From the NCBI RefSeq assembly GCF_003402575.1, contig NZ_BGZJ01000002.1, positions 496,001 to 560,000 on the forward strand: DNA of 64,000 nucleotides. Direction: 5' to 3'. This document shows positions 19,046 through 27,875 of the stretch, piece by piece. The stretch comes from Mesosutterella multiformis (GTDB lineage Bacteria; Pseudomonadota; Gammaproteobacteria; Burkholderiales; Burkholderiaceae_F). Numbering within the stretch: position 1 is the first letter of the stretch; each line of letters opens with the position of its first letter. The translations under genes were made by a program, and so were the position numbers. A model generated the notes under the pieces. That model was not told the DNA's origin. It saw only the letters and a program-made list of their open reading frames with translations, and ran no database searches.

Positions 19046-19552
19046 ATGGCTTCCGACCGCCGTATCAGAGATTTCCGCTGTTTCACGTTTAAGGGCCGCA
19101 TGAGACGGAAGCCCTTCTGGTTCTGGCTCCTTCCGTATTTCCTTACGTGCTGCGTCCTCGGGGCGCTGCTCGCGCTGACATTCATCGCGGCGGATTCCAG
19201 CGCGGCGCTCAGCATCTTTTTACTGATCGTCTTCTTCGCGGGACTCGTCGGAACCGTAATCGCCTGCTACGCAATTTTCTTTCAGCGGCTGCATGACATT
19301 GGGCTCTCCGGCTGGTGGGCGATCGCCATGATGGTTTTCGGCGTGATCTGCGCGGTTGTGGATTCAGTCTTCGACACCGGCGTTTTCTCGGCGCTTGACT
19401 CAATCGTGAATCTGATCTTCCTCCTCGCGCTTGGAATTCTGCCTTCTCAGCCTGAAGAAAATAAATACGGGCCGAACAGCGAGGCGAACGGCGTCTTTCT
19501 CTATCAGCCAAAAGCCCCGGCACCGGCGGATGAAGTGGCGATCACTCATTAA
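19046..19552 (+). CDS. DUF805 family membrane protein (paralogue 4)
   Basis: The 168-aa DUF805 protein has DFRCFTFKGRMRRKPFWFW at the N-terminus, four hydrophobic segments, FQRLHDIGLSGWWA, and the tail LPSQPEENKYGPNSEANG. AAGGAG lies 6-8 nt before the ATG, the best ribosome binding site in this series. The N-terminus is close to paralogue 3, which suggests local duplication. Confidence 0.88.
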   Translation: MASDRRIRDFRCFTFKGRMRRKPFWFWLLPYFLTCCVLGALLALTFIAADSSAALSIFLLIVFFAGLVGTVIACYAIFFQRLHDIGLSGWWAIAMMVFGVICAVVDSVFDTGVFSALDSIVNLIFLLALGILPSQPEENKYGPNSEANGVFLYQPKAPAPADEVAITH

Positions 19553-19612
19553 CCGGAGATCGATTTCGTCGTCATTACTATTTTTCCAAAAATCGTTCGT
19601 TACTCAAAGCGG

Positions 19613-19641
19613 AACGCCTTCTCGATAAAGAAGGCGTTTTT
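19613..19641 (+). terminator. Terminator after DUF805 paralogue 4
   Basis: ACGCCTTCT and AGAAGGCGT form the stem with loop CGATAA, then TTTT. Confidence 0.85.
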
Positions 19642-19811
19642 GTTTACCTATTGTTTTTATTCAGTTTCAGCGTTATCTGAAAAATTGCGTATTGATTCTC
19701 TTATAAGTTATTTATATACTTACAAAAATAACACTATAAAGTTATGCAAAAAGAATTGTTGCACCTAGTGTCTTCACATTTACTTCATAGTTCTTTAGAG
19801 AGATTAAAACC

Positions 19812-20291
19812 ATGACTGATAAGAAAAATTTTCGCAACCTCCGTTGCTTCACCTGGCGAGGACGGATGAGACGTCTCCCTTATTTTATATGGGGGATCTG
19901 CCTCACCGCTCTGATGTTCGCCATTGGTTATATCCTTCCTCTCGCTATCATTGTTGGCTTAAATCTTGATGCTGGTTCAGGGAGAACTGCCCAGTTAATG
20001 CTCTGCTTCAGCTTACCGGTAACCATTCTCTTTTCTATATTTACATTTTTCACTCTCATTCAAAGGCTGCACGATATTGGTATCTCTGGGTGGTGGATTT
20101 TATTAATCCTTTTTGTTTACAGCTTGATTTCCGTCGGTTTCCGGGACGTCGGCGAAATTGTGGTCGCAGTAATTGGTCTCGTGATCATGCTTTGGCCTTC
20201 TGACTCTAAGGACAACAAGTTCGGGATCAACGTTCCTGAAAACGGGGCTTTTTTCTTTAAGCCGGAACCGAAGCCCATGGGCCAGCCTTAA
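19812..20291 (+). CDS. DUF805 family membrane protein (paralogue 5, AT-rich)
   Basis: The 159-aa DUF805 protein shows NLRCFTWRGRMRRLPYFIW, four hydrophobic segments, IQRLHDIGISGWWI, and the tail WPSDSKDNKFGINVPENG. Its codon use and the 170 bp upstream are visibly AT-richer than paralogues 3 and 4. That suggests it came from another genome rather than by local duplication. GAGAG precedes the ATG. Confidence 0.88.
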   Translation: MTDKKNFRNLRCFTWRGRMRRLPYFIWGICLTALMFAIGYILPLAIIVGLNLDAGSGRTAQLMLCFSLPVTILFSIFTFFTLIQRLHDIGISGWWILLILFVYSLISVGFRDVGEIVVAVIGLVIMLWPSDSKDNKFGINVPENGAFFFKPEPKPMGQP

Positions 20292-20562
20292 GGAAATCTC
20301 ATTCAACCGTCGGCTGATATCCGCAATTCAAAATTCGGCATTGAAAAACAAGCTGAAAGACGCCTTTCCCGATCCAGCAAATGCGGATTCTCAGCCGACA
20401 TCTCCCACGGCTCAATATCCCCCCTGATAAGCCGCGGGAGATTCACGGATCCGGTCTAAACTTCACCCTGATATGCCCCTGAAGTCAGCGGGAAGCGCTG
20501 GTAGCTTCCCAATCAAGGTTTCAGGAATACATAAACGCTTAACTCCTGGAGGAGACTCTCGA

Positions 20563-21255
20563 ATGAAGAAGCTTGGCCTCATCGGCGGCGTCGGACCGGA
20601 ATCCACCGTTCCTTATTACAAAGGCATTGTTTTCGGCGTGAAGGACCGCGTCGGACACGACTTTTTCCCGCGGATCACGATTGAAAGCATGAGCTGCTTT
20701 GATGTCGTGCCGATGAGTGTCGCGGGGAAGAAGCAGGAACTCGTGGACTATTTCCTTGACGGGATCAAATCGCTTGCCGCCGCGGGATGCGACTTCGCGG
20801 CGCTCTCCTGCTACACCGGGCACATGGTGTTTGAGGAACTTGAGAAAGTGTCCCCGATTCCGCTTGTCAGCATCGTCGAAGCGACGCTCGATGAAGCGAA
20901 GAAGCGCGGCTACAAGCGGGTTCTGCTCCTCGGCACCAAGGCGACGATGGAGGATGGGTTCTTCCAGAAACCGTTCCTTCGGGATGGGGTTGACGTGGTG
21001 ACGCCGGACGCCGCGACCCGCGACTGGGTGGCGGACCACATCATGAATGAGCTCGAGCAGGGGATTGTGAAGGACGACACCGCGGCCGCGTTCCGTGAGA
21101 TTGCCCTCTCTCTTATGCGTCAGCATGACGCGGACGCTCTGGTTCTCGGTTGCACGGAACTCCCGATGGTGTTCTCAAAGTACCCCGACATTCCGCAGCT
21201 CGACGGGGTCCAGATCCACGTGAACGCCCTTGTTGACCGGATCCTTTCTGACTAA
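20563..21255 (+). CDS. Aspartate/glutamate racemase family protein
   Basis: The 230-aa cofactor-independent racemase-family enzyme starts MKKLGLIGGVGPESTVPYY. Both expected catalytic cysteines are visible: Cys in LSCYTGHM (about 88) and Cys in LGCTELPM (about 198). The first loop is SCYTGH where most members have xCNTAH. I use ATG 20563 because GGAGGA lies just upstream; a longer in-frame extension to 20473 has no ribosome binding site. Substrate is not certain (aspartate, glutamate or a related amino acid). A terminator follows. Confidence 0.88.
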   Translation: MKKLGLIGGVGPESTVPYYKGIVFGVKDRVGHDFFPRITIESMSCFDVVPMSVAGKKQELVDYFLDGIKSLAAAGCDFAALSCYTGHMVFEELEKVSPIPLVSIVEATLDEAKKRGYKRVLLLGTKATMEDGFFQKPFLRDGVDVVTPDAATRDWVADHIMNELEQGIVKDDTAAAFREIALSLMRQHDADALVLGCTELPMVFSKYPDIPQLDGVQIHVNALVDRILSD

Positions 21256-21295
21256 GAGTTATCTCTCTTTTAACACGCTTTTCAGCAGGTTACCG

Positions 21296-21329
21296 AGGCC
21301 TGAAGAACCCGTTTCTTCAGGCCTTTTCT
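21296..21329 (+). terminator. Racemase gene terminator
   Basis: GGCCTGAAGAA pairs with TTCTTCAGGCC, followed by TTTTC. Confidence 0.85.
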
Positions 21330-21838
21330 TCGACTGTTTACCGTAACAGACATAAAGCGCTGCCCCCGGTAATTGCACAGAATCCGGTTTTCCTTATATT
21401 TTTCAGGGTACTTGCGCACTAACTAACTGTTCAATAGAATAATTACCGGACTTTCGGGCGGTTTTCCGTTCTCCGCCACTCTCCCTCATCCGAATGGGGG
21501 AAATATCCACATTTCCTGTGAAGAAGTGTAATTTTTATTTTTCCAAACCATTGGAAACATTGAACTTTTGCACAGTGCCTAATTTTTAGGCAGAACCCCT
21601 ATGGCATTTTTCGCAATTCGGGTTATGCTGTTCAAAGACTTGGGTATTTCATAACAGACATATACCCGGCGCTGGAAGCCCTAAAGACAGATTCGCGCTT
21701 ATACACCAAAACGGCATTCATTGACGAGCATAAAAAAGGGGATTTATCCCTATTTTCCACTGCCATTTTCCGCTTCCCTGCTTTTTAAGATACTCAGGTA
21801 TCTGCTTCTCTTGCATTTATAGAAACTTCACGGAAAAC
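21330..21838. other. Intergenic stretch, no gene recognised
   Basis: About 500 AT-rich bp upstream of the nitronate monooxygenase gene contain no convincing reading frame with a ribosome binding site. It presumably includes the promoter of that gene. I could not assign boxes. Confidence 0.4.
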
Positions 21839-23107
21839 ATGAAACTCGAAGACTTCTCCTTTCGCCTTGGCAATAAGGAACTTAAGCCGCTCATCATCGG
21901 CGGCATGGGCGTGAACATTTCGACCCGCGAAATGGCCCTTGAAGCGGCGAGACTCGGCGGCATCGGACACATCTCCGACGCTATGCTCCCCTCTGTCTGC
22001 GACAAGATCCTCGGGACGAACTTCACCTCGAAGAAGGCGAAGGCTCAGCGGATCTATATGAATTCGATCGATAAGAGCCAGGACGTCATTTCAAGCGAGA
22101 TGCTGCGCGAAGCGGCTCTCCTCTACACGCGTCCGATCATGGAACAGAAGAAGGGTGACGGCCTCGTCTTTGTGAACTGCATGGAGAAGCTCACGATGAA
22201 CGATCCCCTCCGCACCCTGAAGGCTCGTCTGAACGCCCTGATGGATGCCGGTATCGACGGCATTACGCTCGGTGCGGGGCTTCATATGGCGTCCCTCTCC
22301 CTCATGGAAGATAACCCCCGCTTCCGCGACGTGAAGATCGGTATCATGGTGTCTTCGGTCCGCGCTCTGAAGCTCTTCCTTCGCCGCGCGACGAAGCATA
22401 ACCGCATGCCGGATTATGTGATCGTGGAAGGTCCGCTCGCGGGCGGCCACCTGGGCTTTGGCATGGACTGGGCGAACTATTCCCTCATGCCGATCTTCAA
22501 GGAAGTGAAGGAATTCCTCGCGAACGAAGGTCACCCGGATATCCCCGTGATCGCGGCGGGCGGCATCTTCACAGGAAGCGACGCCGTTGAATTCATGAAG
22601 GCCGGCGCTGCCGCCGTTCAGGTGGCGACCCGCTTCACCGTGGCTCAGGAATCCGGTCTCCCGCATGACGTGAAGCAGGCTTACTTCAACGCGAAGCCTG
22701 AGGATATCGAAGTGAACACCATTTCGACCACCGGCTACCCGATGCGCATGCTGAAGTACTCGCCCGCGATCGGCTCCGCCGTCCGTCCGAACTGCGAAAC
22801 CTACGGCTACCTTCTTGAAGAAGGCAAGTGCTCTTACCTCACCGCGTGGCTCGACGCCGCGGGCGGCACCTTTGACGGTCCCACCCCGAAGTGCGTTCAG
22901 AGCAAGACCTGCCTCTGCACCCAGATGCGTAACTTCAAGGTCTGGACCTGCGGCGCGAAGGCGAGCCGGCTGCACGAGACGTCGGTCCGCGGTTCTGATG
23001 GTCTCTGGGTCGAACCCTCCACCGAACACATCTTCAATGACTATATGAAGAGCGAGAACGGTGAGATCGCGGTCCCGTCCCTGAAGGACCAAGCGGTTCC
23101 CGCCTAA
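21839..23107 (+). CDS. Nitronate monooxygenase / 2-nitropropane dioxygenase family flavoprotein
   Basis: The 422-aa FMN-dependent TIM-barrel protein has LIIGGMGVNIS near the N-terminus, VEGPLAGGHLGFGMDW (about 198-213), and the phosphate-binding segment IAAGGIFTGSDAV then GAAAVQVATRF (about 240-264). Family members oxidise alkyl nitronates or act as related flavin reductases. After the barrel there is a cysteine-rich C-terminal part (CETYGYL..C, then KCVQSKTCLCTQM, WTCGAK) that could hold a metal centre; this is unusual relative to minimal family members. A strong terminator follows, so it is likely monocistronic. Confidence 0.85.
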   Translation: MKLEDFSFRLGNKELKPLIIGGMGVNISTREMALEAARLGGIGHISDAMLPSVCDKILGTNFTSKKAKAQRIYMNSIDKSQDVISSEMLREAALLYTRPIMEQKKGDGLVFVNCMEKLTMNDPLRTLKARLNALMDAGIDGITLGAGLHMASLSLMEDNPRFRDVKIGIMVSSVRALKLFLRRATKHNRMPDYVIVEGPLAGGHLGFGMDWANYSLMPIFKEVKEFLANEGHPDIPVIAAGGIFTGSDAVEFMKAGAAAVQVATRFTVAQESGLPHDVKQAYFNAKPEDIEVNTISTTGYPMRMLKYSPAIGSAVRPNCETYGYLLEEGKCSYLTAWLDAAGGTFDGPTPKCVQSKTCLCTQMRNFKVWTCGAKASRLHETSVRGSDGLWVEPSTEHIFNDYMKSENGEIAVPSLKDQAVPA

Positions 23108-23168
23108 TCGACTGAAACCCCGGGCAGCGTCACCGCGGCCCGGCGTATTTCCAGAATCCAAAAAGCAT

Positions 23169-23201
23169 CGCCAGAAGGAAAAACCTTCTGGCGACTTTTT
23201 T
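23169..23201 (+). terminator. Terminator after the nitronate monooxygenase gene
   Basis: CGCCAGAAGG and CCTTCTGGCG form a perfect 10-bp stem with a 5-nt A loop, then ACTTTTTT. Confidence 0.9.
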
Positions 23202-23245
23202 ATGTGTGTTCCGAAAGATCCCCGGAAGGAGATCTTTACCCCCTC

Positions 23246-23524
23246 TCAGGCGCGTTCCGGCTCATCGAGAATCCACCGGCCGTACTTCCCGCCCACCTTC
23301 CGGATCCAGTGCGTCACGCCGAGATAGAGGCAGAAAGACGCGAAAATCGCGAGCGCGCAGACGAGGAACGCGAGCACCACGCCCTGAGTCCCCGCGACCC
23401 AGTCCTTCGGCACATACTGAAGCGGACCATCCGGCGCGAAGAGGTAGTGAAGGACAAAGCGCCACACGGCGACAATAATGAGAACCGCGACGATCGATGC
23501 CCCGTAATCCAGAAATTTCTTCAT
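23246..23524 (-). CDS. Small membrane protein, unknown function
   Basis: This 92-aa protein starts MKKFLDYGASIVAVLII and has two hydrophobic helices (about 10-26 and 47-68) with a short polar C-terminus. I use the ATG at 23522-23524, which has AGGAG at good spacing; a GTG three codons earlier overlaps that site. It lies downstream of ppk2 on the same strand with 85 bp between them, so it may be co-transcribed. I do not recognise the family. Confidence 0.65.
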   Translation of the reverse strand: MKKFLDYGASIVAVLIIVAVWRFVLHYLFAPDGPLQYVPKDWVAGTQGVVLAFLVCALAIFASFCLYLGVTHWIRKVGGKYGRWILDEPERA

Positions 23525-23609
23525 AGGAATCACTCCTATATCAACCTGCTGTTATCTCAATGGTAGTTCCGGAAGAGAGAACACGGGAGACTGAAGAGAG
23601 GATCGGACC

Positions 23610-24680
23610 TCAGTGCTTCTTATCGTCCTTCTTTCCATCCTTATCTTTTTTGTCACCCTTTTTGCTGTCGTCCTTCTTTTCTTCCTTCTGGACTTCCTCG
23701 ATCTCCTTCACCGCCTCCACGAGCGCGTGCGCCTCAGCCGGTGCGGCATCCTTCGCGATCACCTGTGAGATCACTTTCTTTTCGACCGTCTTGCTGTCGA
23801 GATTCAGGTCTTTCGCAAGCGTGAGGAGGTTGCGGAGTTCGCCGAGCTTCGCCTTCGTTTCGTCTGAAAGCGGCGGGAACTTCGGGTTCATCGCTTCAAG
23901 CGTCTGTTCAACGATCGTCCCGACCACGTAGCGGAGATACCACTTGTTATCCGCCGGCACGATGTACCAGGGGGAATGTTCCGTCGTGGTTTCTTCGATC
24001 GTTTCCGCGTAGAGCTTCTGATACTCAGGCCAGTAGCGGCGTTCCTCGAGGTCAGAAAGCGAGAACTTGTAGTGCTTCTCTTCGTTAAAGAGCCGGTCCG
24101 TGAGCCGCTTCTGCTGCTCATCCTTCGACACGTGAAGGAAGATCTTCACCATGCGGAAGGCGTTCTGCCGGAGATACTTTTCCCAGTTCCGGATCTGATC
24201 GAAGCGTTCGTCCCAGAGGTGCTCGTCGTTTTTGATTTCGTCGGGCAGCTGGCGGTCTTTGATGTAGTTGTGGAGCCTTACAGTGACGACGTCCTCATAG
24301 TGAGACCGGTTGAAGACCCCGATCATGCCGCGGGGCGGGAGCGCACGGTTCACACGCCAGAGGTAATCGTGATCCTTCTCGATCACGGTCGGAGCCTTGA
24401 AGGACGCGATCCACATGCCAGCGGGGTCGACTTCCGTAAAGACGTGACGCACGGTGCTGTCTTTCCCCGCCGCGTCCATTCCCTGCAGGACGAGGATGAT
24501 TGACTGCTTATTCTCAGCCCAGAGCTTTTCCTGCAGCGACTCCAGGTGACTCTTCAGAGCCGGGAAAAGCGTGTTTTCCACTTCGTTCTTATCCGCCTTT
24601 GGATCCGCCTTGGTGCTGATCGCGGCAAGATCCACTTTGTCGCCTGGCTTCACCCGGAATTTCTCGATATCTAGCTTCAT
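23610..24680 (-). CDS. ppk2: Polyphosphate kinase 2 (PPK2) family
   Basis: The 356-aa cytoplasmic enzyme transfers phosphate between polyphosphate and nucleotides. The kinase core shows Walker A LQGMDAAGKDS (about 66-76), the lid segment with RG and GVFNRSHYEDV (about 118-131), and SDLEERRYWPEY. Residues about 330-356 form a lysine/aspartate tail (KKDDSKKGDKKDKDGKKDD) that may be disordered or bind polyphosphate; that role is inferred. GGAG precedes the ATG. I cannot assign class I versus III with certainty. Confidence 0.92.
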   Translation of the reverse strand: MKLDIEKFRVKPGDKVDLAAISTKADPKADKNEVENTLFPALKSHLESLQEKLWAENKQSIILVLQGMDAAGKDSTVRHVFTEVDPAGMWIASFKAPTVIEKDHDYLWRVNRALPPRGMIGVFNRSHYEDVVTVRLHNYIKDRQLPDEIKNDEHLWDERFDQIRNWEKYLRQNAFRMVKIFLHVSKDEQQKRLTDRLFNEEKHYKFSLSDLEERRYWPEYQKLYAETIEETTTEHSPWYIVPADNKWYLRYVVGTIVEQTLEAMNPKFPPLSDETKAKLGELRNLLTLAKDLNLDSKTVEKKVISQVIAKDAAPAEAHALVEAVKEIEEVQKEEKKDDSKKGDKKDKDGKKDDKKH

Positions 24681-24921
24681 GCTTTGACTCCAATAGCGGT
24701 GCGGAAAAAAATATCCTGATTCCTATAGGTTACCGCCGCCCGGGCGGCGCTGCGTACCTTTCCGCCATACGTTCACAAAAAATTTCCTTTTCTTTTGAAT
24801 CGGATTTCCTGTCGGACGGAAAATCTTTCGCAAGCATCCCCAAAAAATAGGACCAAAGTCCTTCCAGACTCTCCAAATCTTTCTATACTGCAAGCCCACT
24901 CAATGATTTCTACAAAGCGTA

Positions 24922-26151
24922 ATGGCCGTGAGTCTCATCCGGCCTCAGATAATGGATACAGAAAATAAAAATTCCGGCGGCATCCGTCCCTGGCTGCCGC
25001 TTCTATCGCTTGCGTGCGCGGTATTCGCTTTTAATTCCTCTGAACTGATGCCGATCGGTCTTCTGATCGACATCGCGAAGGACTTTGAGATCCCGGTCGC
25101 GAAGGCGGGGCTTCTCATCACGTTCTATGCCTGGGTGGTGGCGCTGATGTCGCTGCCTCTCATGGTGCTCTGCTCCCGGATGGCTTATCGGAAACTGCTT
25201 CTAGGCGTACTGCTCCTCTTCGCGGTGAGCCACGTGGGAAGCGCGCTTTCGACCCAATACTGGATGCTGATGGCAAGCCGAATCGGTGTTGCCTGCGCGC
25301 ATTCGGTCTTCTGGGCGATCGCGCCTCCGATGGCGGTGAAGATTGTGCCGGAAGGAAAGCGCGCTCTCGCGCTCTCTGTCGTCGCCGCGAGCACCTCAAC
25401 CGCCCTCATCTGCGGCCTGCCGCTAGGCCGCGCGGTGGGACTCCTGCTTGGCTGGAGGTGGACCTTCGGGATCGTCGCGGTTCTCGCTTTCCTCATTTTC
25501 GCGTTCCAGCTGAGAGTCATGCCGAACGTCCCGAACACGAGCTACATCGCGCCGCAGAAGATTCCGGGCGTCCTGAAGCAGCCCGTGCTGATCGCGACTT
25601 TCGCGGTCACCGCGCTCACCGTCACGGCGCAGTTCTGCGGCTACAGCTACGTGGAGCCGTTCCTCAAGATCAAGGCCGGGATGCCGGACTCGATGGTGAC
25701 CTGGGTGCTCGTGCTTTATGGCGTCGCCGGCATTCTCTCGAGCATCCTTTATACGAAGCTCTACGATAAGCACCATAAGCCGTTCCTCTACTTCGCGGTC
25801 TGCGGCATCGGCGCGGCGCTCTTTATGCTTTACCCCGCCTCCTGGTTCATTCCGGCGACGATCGCGGTCTGCGCTTTCTGGGGTATCGCGATTATGACCT
25901 TCAACCTCGTGCTGCAGTCGCTCGTGATTGAAGTGGCGCCGCCCGCGGCGGTCACGATCGCTATGGCGACCTATTCCGGGATCTATAACCTCGGGATTGG
26001 GTCGGGAGCCTTTATCGGCGGCCTTGTGGAGCGCTCAATCGGCGTGCAGTTCACGACGCTCGCCGGGTTCCTCGTGTCGCTTGTCGCGGCAGCGGTGTTC
26101 TTTAAGAAGCTCCTTCCGAATGTCATGGGGCTGCTGAAGAAAGAAGCCTGA
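24922..26151 (+). CDS. MFS exporter, SotB/DHA1-like
   Basis: The protein of about 409 aa has 12 predicted helices and resembles the sugar/drug efflux proteins of the SotB (YdeA) group: AFNSSELMPIGLL in helix 1 and AYRKLLLG in the helix 2-3 loop. Two starts are possible (ATG 24922 and ATG 24952); neither has a clear ribosome binding site, and the second leaves the usual short N-terminus. It is transcribed divergently from ppk2 and ends at a strong terminator. The substrate cannot be told from the sequence. Confidence 0.85.
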   Translation: MAVSLIRPQIMDTENKNSGGIRPWLPLLSLACAVFAFNSSELMPIGLLIDIAKDFEIPVAKAGLLITFYAWVVALMSLPLMVLCSRMAYRKLLLGVLLLFAVSHVGSALSTQYWMLMASRIGVACAHSVFWAIAPPMAVKIVPEGKRALALSVVAASTSTALICGLPLGRAVGLLLGWRWTFGIVAVLAFLIFAFQLRVMPNVPNTSYIAPQKIPGVLKQPVLIATFAVTALTVTAQFCGYSYVEPFLKIKAGMPDSMVTWVLVLYGVAGILSSILYTKLYDKHHKPFLYFAVCGIGAALFMLYPASWFIPATIAVCAFWGIAIMTFNLVLQSLVIEVAPPAAVTIAMATYSGIYNLGIGSGAFIGGLVERSIGVQFTTLAGFLVSLVAAAVFFKKLLPNVMGLLKKEA

Positions 26152-26177
26152 TCGGAATCCCCGGATTCCCCAAAACA

Positions 26178-26212
26178 AACGCCTGAGGTCTCCAAAGATC
26201 TCAGGCGTTTTC
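26178..26212 (+). terminator. MFS gene terminator
   Basis: AAACGCCTGAGGTC and GATCTCAGGCGTTT form the stem, followed by T. The symmetric A/T tracts make it possibly bidirectional. Confidence 0.85.
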
Positions 26213-26256
26213 GTTTGGATGGATGGAGGAACAGCGTCCTCCAGATCCAGATCTTT

Positions 26257-26486
26257 TTAGGCGAGGCTCTCCAGCATCGAGGCGGCGTCATCAGACCCCA
26301 GGTCCGCGGCCTTCTTCACGAGCGCCTTCCCCTTCTCGCGGTCCAGCGCGATCACGGTGCCTGAGAGATAAGCGAGCCCGAAGTTCAGCGTCCCGTAGGG
26401 GTCGTTCGCCTCAGCGGCTTTCTCGAGGAACGGGATACCGTCCTTCTTCATCTCGTCCCCAAGCTTCCCGTTCACAAGGAGGCTAT
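26257..26486 (-). pseudogene. 3' fragment of a Sel1-repeat gene (duplicate of 27876-28106)
   Basis: About 77 codons plus the stop are nearly identical to the C-terminus of the complete sel1-like gene at 27876-29276: SLLVNGKLGDEMKKDGIPF through DDAASMLESLA, with one visible residue change (LNFGLAY versus LNLGLAY). Homology ends sharply near 26486. Past it lies unrelated AT-rich DNA and then IS30 copy 2. It is a truncated tandem duplicate without its own start. Confidence 0.85.
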
Positions 26487-26627
26487 CGGAAATTCGCGCA
26501 AGAAAACTACGAGACCACAATCGTGCCCCAAAACAAAGGAGGAAGTGATTCCTATACCAAAATAGATGTAATGAAATTTCCGTTACCTGTAATTTCTATA
26601 GATGTCTATGTTATTACAAGTAATTCA
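26487..26627 (+). other. AT-rich fragment, possible remnant of a foreign gene
   Basis: These 141 bp lie between the sel1 duplicate and IS30 copy 2 and differ in composition from both neighbours' surroundings. One plus-strand frame is open throughout and reads like a coding fragment (ENYETTIVPQNKGGSDSY, then KIDVMKFPLPVISIDVYV). It has no start or stop of its own and is cut by the IS. The composition resembles the AT-rich GHKL region near position 1. Confidence 0.35.
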
Positions 26628-27738
26628 TCGGTGAATTATCAAATCAAGTGCAAAGTTACTGAATAAAAGACTTCAGCCGGACACTTCCAATTGAGACGTT
26701 TTCTGGGTCTGAAATTCAGAGCATTGAACCGTTTCTGAACTTCTGCCTGAGAAATTTTATCGATACTCATTCCTTTTGGGAAAAAGTCTCTAAGAAGTCC
26801 GTTTGTATTTTCATTACTTCCTTTCTCCCATGGATGATGAGGCAAGCAGAAATACACTTTGGTTCTGAGATCTTTCTCCAGTTTTTCAGCCCAGAAAAAT
26901 TCTTTTCCGCGATCTACGGTAATCGTACGCAGATCCTTATCTGACAGAGATTTCTCAATTACGGCAGACACATCGGCCGCAGTCTTGGAAGCGGTTTTCC
27001 CGCCACAGAGAAAGCCGGACTTCCTATCGACCAGAGTCGTGAGGCAGGCTCCGCCCTTTTTTCCGATGACGGTATCGCCTTCCCAATCCCCCAGGCGAGA
27101 TCTGTTCTGAGCTTCCAGGGGTCGCTCTTCAATGCTGTGAGTGATCTGGATCTTTCCTCGCCTCTCGGTCATGCCTTTACGGTGACGCGTTTTACCGTGG
27201 TGTCGCAGGTGTCGGGACATCTTTCGGCCATCCACAAAGCGATCCAGAAAGCCAGAATTGATTCCTCGGTAGATTGTCGTGGCGCTGATCCTTAGATTCG
27301 GCAGCTCCTTTCTGAGACGGTATTGAATCTGCTCCGGAGACCAGAATTTCTTAACCAGCAGATTTGAGACAATCCTTGTCAGCAACGAGTCAGACTTCAG
27401 AATGTTTCTCTTTCCGCAATGCTTTCTCTGTCTCTGATATCGGGCCTGCGCGGCACAGGGATCATAAGCAGCTGAAGCCCCATCCTGGGCCGATACAGCC
27501 TTGTTTCGCTTCAGTTCGCGGGAGATCGTAGAAACATTTTTCCCAATCGCACATGCAATTTCAGACAGGGATTTGCCTGAAATCGTTAAAGCCGAAATAA
27601 ATACTCTGTCCCGAAGAGTAAGATGATGATAGTGGCTCATGAGCTCCCTCTATAGTTATCTTGACAATCTCTATTATGGAAGCTTTATGGGCCACTATTC
27701 TTTTCTCAGGCTTTGCACTTGAAGTGATAATTCGCCAA
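26628..27738 (-). mobile_element. IS30-family insertion sequence, copy 2
   Basis: This 1111-bp element is the same as copy 1 (1328-2438) but inverted, with the same terminal sequences (TCGGTGAATTATCAAATC at the low-coordinate end; TTGGCGAATTATCACTTC in reverse complement at the other end). No matching flanking duplication is seen. Together the two copies bracket about 24 kb in inverted orientation. Confidence 0.85.
26639..27640 (-). CDS. IS30-family transposase
   Basis: This intact 333-aa IS30 transposase carries the HTH and DDE motifs described for the copy at 1426 and differs from it in two residues. It is oriented opposite to copy 1. Being complete, it could still mobilise both elements. 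Confidence 0.93.
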   Translation of the reverse strand: MSHYHHLTLRDRVFISALTISGKSLSEIACAIGKNVSTISRELKRNKAVSAQDGASAAYDPCAAQARYQRQRKHCGKRNILKSDSLLTRIVSNLLVKKFWSPEQIQYRLRKELPNLRISATTIYRGINSGFLDRFVDGRKMSRHLRHHGKTRHRKGMTERRGKIQITHSIEERPLEAQNRSRLGDWEGDTVIGKKGGACLTTLVDRKSGFLCGGKTASKTAADVSAVIEKSLSDKDLRTITVDRGKEFFWAEKLEKDLRTKVYFCLPHHPWEKGSNENTNGLLRDFFPKGMSIDKISQAEVQKRFNALNFRPRKRLNWKCPAEVFYSVTLHLI

Positions 27739-27808
27739 TTAAATAAACTTCTTTAATGGCAGGACCCGGCAAACAGGCCGCAAAGCGCGGCTCAATATAA
27801 GAGCAAAG

Positions 27809-27832
27809 CCCGAAGGTCAAGAAGACCTCCGG
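27809..27832 (-). terminator. Probable terminator of the sel1-like gene
   Basis: On the minus strand CCGGAGGTC and GACCTTCGG form a 9-bp stem (one G-T pair) with loop TTCTT. The following T-tract is weak. Confidence 0.4.
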
Positions 27833-27875
27833 TGCTTTCGTGGTTTTGGGCTGAGGAACGGTATCCTCTTCTTTT

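Noticed and set aside
22091-23161. 356-codon minus-strand frame opposite the nitronate monooxygenase gene
   Set aside because: Antisense shadow with no family features.
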